Below the pieces are notes generated by a model. That model saw nothing but the letters and a program-made list of their open reading frames with translations. It did not search any database and was not told where the DNA came from. This document shows, piece by piece, positions 22,380-34,300 of a stretch of DNA of 64,000 nucleotides (positions are counted from its first letter, which is position 1; each line of letters begins with the position of its first letter). The position numbers were made by a program, and so were the translations under genes. This DNA is from Apus apus (lineage: Eukaryota; Chordata; Aves; Apodiformes; Apodidae). Location of the stretch: positions 39,468,511-39,532,510 of the forward strand of contig NC_067285.1 in assembly GCF_020740795.1 (NCBI RefSeq), written 5' to 3'.

Positions 22380-25300
22380 GTGTGTATTTAGACACCTTTT
22401 TCGAGCACGCGTGGGCGCGTTTTGTCGCGGTGGCCGAGGCGCCGAGCGCAGGGCACGGAGTTGGATCAGGTTTTAGGCAAAGTCTGGGGGGGTGGGGTTG
22501 GTTCTGTTTGCTATCAGCTTCAGGGTGTCCTCAGTGTGGTGAGACCTGAGCCTGTCCCTGGCAGGGCTGGGCACCGTTTCCCCACCCCAGGGAGGGACAG
22601 CCTTCCTGCCCCACTATCAGCACGGGGCACACGAGCCAGCTTGGTCCTTCTGCACCCCCTGGCAAGTCTCCCTCCCCATGTTTGATGGAGATACCAACAG
22701 CTTGTCCTCAAGCAGCTCCTTCCCTGAGGTGGCCCTTGGGGCTGCTGACTTGGGGGTTTTCAACTGAAGATGTTTAAGGCAATAACGTAGAGGAGGGTTG
22801 GGTTAAATTTGAGGAGGTGTCAAGTTTTCTCCTTTTTTTGGGGGGGGTGTTGTTTTGTTGTGGGTTTTTGTTTGTGTTTTTTTTTTTTTCAATATTGAGC
22901 ACTCCTGCAGCAAAGGAATCACCTTGCTTGGGTCTTTCTTCAATAACCTGGAGAACAAGTCCTGTGAGGAGAGGCTGAGGGAACTGGGAATGTTTAGTTT
23001 GGAGAAGGGGAGGCTGAGGGGAGACCTCATGGCTCTCTGCAACTCCCTGAAAGAGGTTGTGGTGAGGTGGGAGTTGGGCTCTTCTCCCAAGTGAATAATG
23101 GCAGGAGAGAGGAAATAGCCTGAAGCTGCACCAGGGGAGGTTTAGACTGGAGATTAGGAAGAGTTTCTTTACCCAAAGAGTGGTTGGACAGTGGAACAGG
23201 CTGCCCAGGGAGGTGGTGGAGCCACCATCCCCTGGAGGGATTCAAAGAACAGGTAGATGAGGCCCTTCAGGACATGCCCTAGTGGGCGTGGGGGGTGGTT
23301 TTGTGGCGTTAGTTGGTGTGTTGTTTTTTTTTTGGTTGGGTTTTTCTTGATTTGTTTTTGTTGGAGCGGCTGGTTGGACTCCGTGATCTCACAGGCCTTT
23401 TCCAACCCTAACACTTCTGTGATCATGGGATTCTCTGGTCTGTGCAGATCAGGTTTGCCTCTTCACAGGTCGTTAGTGAAGCCAACTGCCCGGTGCTCCT
23501 ACCACATCCCACTCCAAGCCACCTGTGACTTTCAGCTCCCTAAAACTCCCATTTCCCTCATCCATATTTGCCCTTTTGTGTAGCTGTGTCTGTCCTGCTC
23601 TTGGCCCGTGCCATTCCCAGGCTGCCTAAACATGAGCTCTTAAAATCTTACCAAATACTTAAACAACCAGTTCTGTCTGGCTTTGGAGTCTCACCTGGCT
23701 TCAGATCAGGGACAGTGGAACTAAGAGTTTCTGGAGGTACAGACAAATCCCTGGTATGTTGTGTCTTCGGGGACCATGATTCTCTCTGCTGAGAGAAGAA
23801 TACCTTGGGAACTGAGTGTGGTGAAAGCAAACGTCTGCTTCCCTTCTAGAGGGAGGAAAAACATGCAGACAGATCTTGCCACGTGTTACTGAAGTTTCTG
23901 TCTTGTTTTCCTGGTGTGAAGGTTCGTTTTGTTGAATAACCTGAAAGGTCAAGGTGGAGTTTGACTTATAAACGTTGCTTTCATGGAATGGTTTGGGGTG
24001 GAAGGGAGCTTCAAGATCATCCAGTTCCAACCCCCCTGCATGGGCAGGGACACCTCCCGTGGTTGCTCCAAGCCCCATCCAACCTGCCCTTCAACAATCC
24101 AGGGATGGGGCAGCCACAGCTTCCCTGGGCAAGGCTCGTGAGCGGGCAGCTCCGCTCCTTCCGACACTCACGGGATGCAGAAGGCAGCTCTGCAGATCAT
24201 TTACACTTGCCTCCCAGCTGAAGCAGCAAAGAGAGATAAAAAGCACCCCCCTGTCTGTTTTGTCTGACAGTGGCATCATGAGACCAGGCCTGAATGCCAT
24301 TTTGGGACCCACCGGCAGCGGGAAATCTTCGTAAGTGCCCTCTTTGCCCTCCCCAGAAACCAACCCAAGGAGGAAGGGAATGGGCACGTGCTGAGCAGCT
24401 GTGGGCAAGAATGTCAAGGGAAGACTTTGATTTAGGTCCGTGCAAACCTCACTGGTGTCTGGGAGGTACCCGAGCTGGGAAAAAAAAAAGACCCTCAGCT
24501 TTCCTGACAAGGGGGCAATTCAGATTCAGGCCAGGCTGGACTAGTCGTTCTGGGTTAAACTCATCTTGTGGAGGGAACAGACACAAATGCACGAGGGCTT
24601 TGCACAGGTCTCATTTCCTTAAGACACCAGGACAAAAGAATCTCAGCCCTTCAAAGTTCCTGGGGGTTTTTCTGGGTTTAACGTGTTCGTTCCATTAACT
24701 AGTTCGTAGCTCCAGGAGCTCCTGGGTTGCTCATCTGACAAAGTGACCAACTTTTCTCCCAGTCTACTTGACATTCTGGCAGCAAGGAAGGATCCCCGTG
24801 GGCTTTCTGGTGACATTTTGATCAACGGAGCTCCTCAGCCTGCCAACTTTAAATGTACCTCTGGATATGTAGTACAGGCAAGTAATTTTTACCCCTGTTT
24901 GTACTTTCTTGTCCCGTCCTGGCTGCAGTTGTAAGAAGTTGCTGCCGTGCTGGAAGCCCTTGCCATGAGCCAAGGATGGGTGCTGGTGTAGTTGCAACTC
25001 TTCCCACCTCCAGCCTCGCCGGGAAAGAGGCTCTGCTTTGTATTTGAGTCTCTCTCCTTGGTGCTCTGCAGTCAACTGGAGCAGGTGCTTTGGATCCCCC
25101 TCCTTGGCCTCCCTTTGGAGGAGCAGCCAAAGGCTCCCAACGGGCGTGGGGTGTTTTCCAAGTAACCTCCTGGTAACAGAAAGGTCATCTCTCAGAACGC
25201 ACCTGACTCTGAACCTCCTCCACCTGACAGGTTCCTGTTAGAGCAACCACCAGGTGACTCCTGCTTTCTGTTTGGGTTGCAGGATGATGTGGTGATGGGA

Positions 25301-28300
25301 ACCTTGACCGTAAGAGAAAACCTGAAGTTCTCAGCAGCGCTTCGTTTGCCCAGGACAGTGAAGGAGCATGAGAAGAACGAGCGAGTCGATCAGATCATCA
25401 AGGAGCTGGGTTTGAGCCAAGTGGCAGATTCAAAGGTGAGGCCTGCCAACGTGGTGCTTGAGGCATGGAATTGTCAAGGTTGGAAGGGATCTCTGGGGAT
25501 CACCCAGGCCAGCTCCCCTGCTAAACAGAATCATCCCGGTTGGAGGGGACCTTGGAGATCATGAAAAGCAGGATGGGCCACAGCACGTCCCACAGGGCTG
25601 CAGCCAGGGAGGTTTGGAATGGCTCCAGAGAAGGGGACTCCACACCCTCCCTGGGCAGCCTGTCCCAGGGCTCTGTCACCCTCACAGCAAACAAGTTTCT
25701 CCTCATCTTTCAATGGCACATCCCATGTTTCAGCTTGTGCCCAGTGCCCCTCGTCCTGTCCCTGGGCACTACTGAGCAGAGTCTGGCTCCATCCTCCTGC
25801 ACCCACCCTGAGATACTTCCAGGCATTGATAAGGTCTCCCCTCAGCCTTCTCCTCTCCAGGCTGAGCAGCCCCAGCTCCATCAGCCTTTCCTCATCAGGG
25901 AGATGCTCCAACCCCCCCCAGTCCTCTTCATCACCCTCCCCTGGACTCTCTCCAGCAATTCCCTGTCTCTCCTGAACTGGGCAGCCCAGGACTGGACCCA
26001 GTTCTCCAGCTGTGGCCCCCCCAGGGCAGAGCAGAGGGGGAGAATAACATGAACAAAATCGTAATAAATCATGAACAAATATGAAGTGATTTATTGCATG
26101 AACCAAATGGCTCAGCTTGGCAGATTAAAAAAAAAAGTCCCATGAAGTAGATGATTTCAGTGATACAATCATTAGTGACTTGGCAACCAGCCTGTGCTGG
26201 CATTGCCCTGGGCTATTACACTGCAGGGAAGCACTTCCTCATGGAGAGGGTGGTCAGACCTTGGGGTGGACTTCCCAGGGCAGTGGTGGAGGCACCATCC
26301 CTGGAGGTGCTCCAGGAAAGGCTGGAGGTGGCACTTGGTGCCACGGTCTGGCTGATGTGGGGGTGGTCAGGTCATAGGCTGGACTGGGTGATCTTAAAGG
26401 TCATTTCCAGCCTCAACAATTCTGTGATTTTGTGACCTTAAAGGCCCGTTCCAACCCAAACCATTCCATGATTCTACGGTCCAGTGAAACAGCACAGAGC
26501 AGGGAAGTGATGGTTCCCTGGTACTGGAGGCTGCTCCTCCAGGTCCGTGCTCAGTTCTGGGCCCCTCGTGACAAGAGGAACGTGGAGGTGCTGGAGCACA
26601 TGCAGAGAAGAGCAATCAAGCTGGTGAAGGGTCTGGAGCACAGGTCTGATGAGGAGGGGCTGAGGGAACTGGGGGTGTTGAGAGGAGGCTGAGGGGAGAC
26701 CTCCTGGTCCTCCACAACTACCTGAAAGGAGGTGGTGGTGAGGGGAGGGTTGGGCTCTTCTCCCCACGCAGCTGGTGATAGGGCAAGAGGAAATGGACTC
26801 AAATTGAAGCAGGGGAGGTTCAGATTGGGTATCAGGAAAAAATTTCTTTACTGAAAGAGTGGTCAGGCACTGGAACAGGCTGCCCAGGGAGGTGGTGGTG
26901 GTGGCACCATCCCTGGAGGGGTTAAAAAAGACACAGCACTGCAGGGCATGGTTCAGGTGGCACGTGATGAGCTTGGAGGTCTTTTCCAACCTTCGTGATT
27001 CTGTGAAGGGGAACGGGTGTCTGTGGCTGGAGAAAAAGAGAACCCCTCAGGTGCCACGAAGAAAAGGCCTCTGTGTGAGGTGACATCTACGTCTGCACCC
27101 GAGGGTAGGACCAAACTTTCTTGCAATCCTTCCCAGATGCTGCTGTGTTAGGAGGGTGCTGTTCACTCAAGGGCTGGTAATTTCAGCAGGTGCAGCTACT
27201 TAGAAGGTGTCTGCAGGGTGGGTGTCAGGAAGGGGCCAGTGTCTGTTCAGTGGTGCCTGTGACAGGACGAGGGGAAAGGGCACCAAGTGACAACACAGGA
27301 AGTTCCACCTCAAGATGAGGAGAAACTTATTTGCTGTGAGGGTGACAGAGCCCTGGGACAGGCTGCCCAGAGAGGCTGGGGAGTCTCCAGAGTGAAGACT
27401 TTTCAGACCCATCTGGACACGTTCCTGTGGGATGTGCTCTGGGTGACCCTGCTCTGGCAGGGGGGTTGGACATGGTGATCTCCAGAGGTCCCTTCCAACC
27501 CCTGTGCTTCTCTAATCCTGGCTCAAACGAGGAGACAGGCCAAACCAGACAAGTGTCTTGCTTTGTGGCAGGTTGGCACCCAGTTCACTCGCGGGGTGTC
27601 CGGCGGGGAGCGGAAAAGGACCAACATTGGGATGGAGCTCATCACGGACCCTGCCATCCTGTTTTTGGATGAGCCAACTACAGGGCTGGATGCCAGCACT
27701 GCTAACGCTGTCCTGCTGCTTCTGAAAAGGTGATGGCTCCCTGTTTTCACCACCCAACTCTGCGACACTGCAGTTGTGTTTGATTAACGTGGCAGTTTCC
27801 TTGCAGTCGTGTGGCAGCGACAGCAGAGTTAGGAGGAGCAAGCAGGGGAAGGTGATTGTGCTCCTTGCATAAAGCCCGTGGCTGCAGGGGCTGCAGCTGG
27901 TCTGTGACAGCTGCCCTGGACACCTTCACTTCTTTTCAGCTCTGCCTGGGCCAGAAAAGGGATTATAAACTGCCTGTGGGGCAGTATGGTAAGGCTTCCC
28001 TGCGAGTGGTAGCTGGAACACGACCAGCTGCTTCCCCCATCCCAAAAGCTCAGGCTTTGGGAAAACAAGCACAACACCCTCTGTGTGCAAGTTCTACCTC
28101 GTTTTCCACATACTCCCCAGCAAAGAGAACTCAAGCACCTCTCCCCAGGGCTTTTTGTTTGCATCAGAATCTTCCACTCCAACAGTATCCCCAGCAAGGG
28201 GGGAACTTTCTCTTCCCACACAGACACTGTAATAACCTGTCCCCACTCTTGGCACACCCCGTGGGTCAACCTTCAGCACGGCTTGAGTGACTTTGCAGCT

Positions 28301-31300
28301 TCTCTGAACGCCAGGTTGGGCCTCAGAACCACCATTTGTCTTCTTCCTCACCTCCAGGATGGCAAAACAGGGGAAAACCATCATCTTCTCCATCCACCAG
28401 CCTCGCTACTCCATCTTCCGCCTGTTTGACAACCTGACGCTGCTGGCAGCAGGCAGGGTGTTGTACCACGGGCCAGCTCAGCAAGCCCTCTGCTACTTCC
28501 AGGCCATTGGTGAGCACAACAACTCACAGCTGTCCCTGACAACTGCAGCAACGGCTTCATGTTGCCCTGCGTGGGGTAAAATGCCCAGAGGGCTTGATCA
28601 GAATTGGCAGGGCTGGGGTTCCAGCAGGCAGAGAAGGGTTTTGGTCTTTCACCTCTTGCCCCAGGGGTGGGTTTGGAGGAGAGGCCAAAGAAGGGCAACA
28701 AAGATGCCTGGGGGATTGGAGCATCTCTCTCATGAGGAAAGGCTGGGAGAGTTGGGGTGTTCAGCCTGGAGAAGAGAAGGCTCCAGGGAGACCTGAGAGC
28801 ACCTTCCAGGGCCTGAAGGGGCTCCAGGAAAGCTGGGGAGGGGCTTGGGAGAAGGGCAGGGAGGGAGAGGACAAGGGGGAATGGATGAAAACTGGAAGAG
28901 GGGAGATTGAGGTGAGACATGAGGAGGGAATTCTTGAGTGTGAGGGAAGCTGTGGCTGCCCCATCCCTGGCAGTGTTCAAGGGCAGGCTTGACCAGGCTC
29001 TGAGCAACCTGGTCTAGTTAAAAAGGTGCAGGAGGGGCTGGTCTAGATGACCTTTAAAGGTCCCTTCCACCCCACACATTCTATGATTTTGTGATTCTTT
29101 AGCCTGGAGAGGAGAAGGCTGAGGGGAGACCTTATCAATGGCTGGAAGTGTCTCAGGGTGGGTGCAGGGAGGATGGAGCCAGACTCTGCTCAGCAGTGCC
29201 CAGGGACAGGACGAGGGGCACTGGGCACAAGCTGGAACATGGGAAGTTCATTGAAATATGGGGGAAAACTTCTTTCCAGTGAGGGTGACAGAGCCCTGGG
29301 ACAGGCTGCCCAGGGAGGGTGTGGAGTTCCCTTCTCTGGAGCCATTCCAAACCCCCCTGGCTGCAGCCCTGTGGGATGTGCTCTGGGCCATCCTGCTTTA
29401 GTGGTAGTTGGACTAAGATGATCCCTAGAGGTCCCTTCCAACCCTGACCATTCTGTGAGTCTCTCATCCACTCTTCCTGGGCTCATCTTAATGAGCCAAA
29501 GCCCAGGCTGGGGTTGAGAAGGACCCATTGCCATCTGGCCCCTGGCTCCCACGGGCAGAGCTGCTGGGCAGTGCTGGCCATCTCTTGGGTAAGCACAGAC
29601 CTTTGGAAGCCTGCAGTGTTGGCGATGGCCACGAAGAGCCTCCAGCCTGTCACAGGAGCACAGCTCAGGGCTTGCAATGCTGTCCCCACAGGCTATCAGT
29701 GTGAGCCCTACAACAACCCTGCTGACTTCTTCCTGGACGTCATCAACGGAGACTCCACAGCCGTGGCAGGGAGTAAGGCTGATGGACCTGACACAGGTAT
29801 GAAGCTTGGGGCTGGCTGATGGACCTGACACAGGTATGAAGCTTGGGGCTGAGGGAAATCATCACCAGTGCAGGTTGCTTTAAAGGGAATAGGAAAACCC
29901 ACACTCTTCCTAACTCCTGCTTTGGTCACGCGTGGAAAACAACCAGCATAACCTGGAGGAAGCACCTCATGAAAACACACACAGCCCTGCTGTACAAAAC
30001 ACTCCTGGCTGTGCAAGAAGTGTTTGCCTGTCACCAACAGGCATTCAGGGGTTTCTCGTGGCTTTCCATGTCTTCATAGACACCTAAACAGTTTGTGGTG
30101 TCCCTGCTCTGGTCACAACCCTCATTTCTGACAGCTCACACTCCCCCTCTAGGGTGGAGTTGAGCTCCCCCAGCTCCAAACCTGAGGGTGCACTGAGAGA
30201 TTGCAACTAAGGTATGAGAGAAGGGGGAACCTGAAAGCAGAGGGGACAAAAAAAAAGAGCAGAGGTTAGAGCAGCACTGGAAGGAGATCCCGAGGTTGGT
30301 GAGGGAGAAGGGGGAGGAGATGCCCCAGCAAGAAGTTTCCCTGCAGCCCACAGGGAGATGGAGGAATGTGGCAGAGCAGGAGAGGCAAAGGGGGCACTGC
30401 ATCCCATGGATGTGGACCTGCATCCCATGGCATGGTCCTGCATCCCAGGGACGTCTTCATAAACTGACCCTGGCTCCTTCTGTCTCACACTCAAGTGGCA
30501 AGGGGTTAAAGGTGGAAGAATGGTTCCCTGGGATGGCTGGGAATATAAGAAACTGTTTGGTCACCTCTCAACACAGGGACAGAGCTGCTTCCACCTTTGG
30601 GGCAAACCAAAAAAGTCCTGCAGAAGCAGAGATTATAAAACAGGACAATTGTTTCAGTTAAGGACATAACTTGGTGGGGTTAGTTTTTCCCTTGTGGGAT
30701 GGTCCTTCTGTTATGGGATGGTTCTTCTGCTATGGAATGACTGCTTTCCTTCTTCCTGGGGAGGGTGGGAAGGTGGGGGAGAAATAGGAGGCCAACCTTC
30801 TCCTGATGCTTCCCTGATGCTGCAGTAAAGCAGAAATTGTCCCCAGATTGCCAAATCAAATCCCACCCAGCACGTTGTGGGTTGTTTTTTTTTTTTTTCA
30901 TCCTGTCTGTTGCTGCTCCTTCACAGGACACTCTTTTTCTCATGAGTGAGAAGGGGAGTGAAAATAATGACTGTGCCATCTGCCCAACCAGCTTCACTAG
31001 GTCTTTACCAAAAGAGCAACCAGCATTTTACAAAGATGCTCACTGTGCTCATGGGCTGACTAATATTATAGGTGGCAAGACAGGCTGTGTTTGTTCTTGG
31101 AAGAGCACACAGAGGGGAAAAAATACACCAAGGCAGCTCCAGCTGAACTTTCTTGATGCCAGGCTCCAAAGTTTGACTGAGGGAGGCACGTGTGGGATCA
31201 CCTGGAACTGAAAGCCTGGGAGGTGTAAGGTCGTCTGATCAGCTCTGTGAAACAGATCACTTACAGAAAGCTGGGTGTTGGGGGGGGTGTTGAGGGTGGG

Positions 31301-34300
31301 GAATCACTTTTTCATGAGAAGCCAGGTGGCTGTCAGTGTGAAATGTCACTGGCAGACGAGGGTTTGCCCAGTCATGCTGCTGGGAAGCCACCACCCGGGG
31401 CTCAGGTGGCACAGACAAGCCCTGAGGTTTGGTCTTACCCTCACTCTTCCCAATGGCACGAGAAGAGTCTGAGTGCAACAAATCACTGGAACTAAAAGGA
31501 CCTATTAACTCTTCAGGCTTGCCAGCCCTTCCACCCTAAAGGGAATTTCTCCTGGCTTAACTCCTGAACAACCTTCCCATCCCTCACAGCTGTGTTGCAT
31601 CTTCTCGGCAGGGAGCACGGAGCGGAGCAAGGAAGGGGAGAAAACCTTGGCTGAGAATTTAGCAGAGAAATACTCCAACTCGGCCTACTACCAAGAAACA
31701 AAAGCAGCATTAGAGAGCATTCCCTTGGGAAAGAGGAAGAAACCGAAGGCAGTTTTCCGGCAGATCACCTATGCCAACCCCTTCTTCCATCAGCTGAAGT
31801 GGGTGTCCAGGCGCACCTTCAAAAACCTGCTGGGAAACCCTCAGGCATCGATAGCTCAGGTGATGCTCTTGTGTGTCTCTCTCCCTTCCTGGGCTGTGAT
31901 GAATCTCCTTCTTAGAGAAGTCGTGGGGGTGGTTTTGCCTCTCTCGGGATTTTAGGGCTGCAACAAGCAGGTGCCAAAGAAGGGTGGTGGAGGTCTGGAA
32001 ATCTGATTCTTCGGGAGGTGTCTCGAGTAGTCCCCCATGAGCTGCATGAGTTCAGTAATTGGTTTTGGACGACTGAAAGATTCTGGCAGGCAGGATTTTT
32101 CCAGCAAGGTATTCTGTTCAACCTGGAGCAGGTGGTCTCCCAAGTAGTTCCACTCAAGAATGCTCTTCAGGCTCTTTAATTATCCAGGCTTGGCACTGGA
32201 CAATTCTTCTCCCCCACCAGGAAGAGTGGACAGATGACACTTTGCATACTCAAGGAGGCTTCAGCACACCATGAAGTGCTGACAGTTGGCTCGAGGGCAG
32301 AAATATTTTTCACAGTCTCATCGTGCCTGGGTCATTTAGTCACTTGATTGCTCGTAGGATGGTGGTGTCTTCTGGAGAAGCTGCCACGAAGAGCAAGGTG
32401 AGGGTTGACACCTGCCGTGGAAGGTGAGCATGTTCTACCTAGCAGGCCCTTTGAGAGCTGCTTTTTCAGAAGAATCAACACCAGAAGTGTTGCTTTCTTC
32501 AAAGCTGCAACATCACCTTCAAAAATAGAGCATGCCTGGCTGAGCAGGAGCAGCTGATCCTCAGGAATCCCCTCCTTCATGAGCCAAACTCTCCAGGCCC
32601 AGCACCAGCAAAACTCCCACTGCAGTTCTCAACAAGAGAAGAACTGGTGCCAAGCCAAGGGGATAAATTATCTTGATCACGGCTTCCATAATGAGTGAAC
32701 AAACGGCCAGTGTGGAGGGAAATGAGTCCAGAATCCCAGAGATTAAGAGGCTCTGAGGAGGTGTGTGTCTGTGTGGTGATACTGTGGAGATCCTTAATAA
32801 TTGCTTTGTAAAAGCTTGACCTTGTGACAAGAATTAGACCCTCCAGGATCCCATAATCCCCCGAGGTTAATGGTCCTGACTTGTTTCTCACACTCTTGTC
32901 TATCTCCCCACCCTCATTAGGGGTGGATTTTCCAAGCACTCTGTGAGAGGTTCACAGCTCGTTAAGCCTCTTGTCACTAATCTCTTCCAAATGGGCCTTG
33001 ATATGATCCCTGCTTCCCCTGCAACTGGCCTGGGAGCTGAATTATCCCTGACATCTGCTCCTTTGGGCAGGATCTCAGGGAGAGGGCACCAATGGCTCAA
33101 AGTGGTTTGGAGAAGACTCAGGCCCTGCCCACGCTTGGGAATGGCAGAACTGCCTGATACCTTCAGCTTTCCTGGGATTTCTGTCCTTTGGCACTCAGCA
33201 GTCTGATGTACACACCTCAGCATTTTCAGTTGGATCCTTGAGGACATGGAGCTCCTGGAGAGGGTCTAGAGGAGGCCATGAAGAGGATCTGAGGGCTGGA
33301 GCAGCTCTGCTCTGGAGCCAGGCTGGGAGAGTTGGGGTGTTCAGCCTGGAGAAGAGAAGGCTCCAGGGAGACCTTAGAGCACCTTCCAGGGCCTGAAGGG
33401 GCTCCAGGAAAGCTGGGGAGGGGCTTGGGACAAGGGCAGGGAGGGATGGGACCAGGGGGAAGGGTTTCCAGCTGGAAGAGGGGAGGTGGAGATGAGATGT
33501 GAGGAGGAAATTCTTTGCTGTGAGGGTGGTGAGACCCTGGCCCAGGTTGCCCAGGGAAGCTGTGGCTGCCCCATCCCTGGCAGTGTTGAAGGGCAGGTTG
33601 GATGGGGCTTGGAGCAACCTGGGCTGGTGGGAGGTGTCCCTGCCCATGGCAGGGGTGGGACTGGATGATCCTGAAGGTCCCTTCCAACCCCAACCAGTCT
33701 GTGATTCCATGATCTTGGCTACTTAAGCTGTGTTACAGGCTGCCCACACCAGCACAGCTGCAGCCCGGCTCTACAAACAACCCCATGACTTGGGGGTGTG
33801 ACAGTGTCCAGCAGTGACACTCTGTGGAGTGTGACAGTGAGCTGCCACCCCCTACCTGGCAGTCAGGAGCAGCTGCTGTCACCTCCTGGTTGCCAAGGTC
33901 GGGGTGGCTCTGAGGTGTCTCCAGAGAAACACCCGCAGCAGCCGCAGCGCTGCTCTGAGGAGCTGTGCTGTGCCCCAGAGCTGCAGGGACCCTTGTCACT
34001 GGCAGCAGATGAGGGGCATCACCAGCTGTCCCTGTAGGATGAATGGTGGAGGGTGCCAGCAGGGAGAGGGGAACTGTGTTGCCTCCAATTAACTGTCCCC
34101 AGTTAACTTCACCACGACCTCCAGCCGTGGCTGAAGCAGCGGTGGGGCAGAGGAGCCTGGCTGAGGTGGACACGGTGCTGGGGTTCCTCTGGGGAAGGCT
34201 GCTGTGCAGTCTTTCTAACCCACCCCACCAAGCTCCTTGTCCTCCTCGGTTCCCTCAGCTCCTAGAGCTGGGCTGGCAGGGAGGAGCTGTGACACTGCTG

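Noticed and set aside
24880-24890. GTAATT as the exon 4 donor of ABCG2
   Set aside because: It gives two extra residues' worth of sequence and then an in-frame stop, and does not match the conserved VVQ-DDVV junction.
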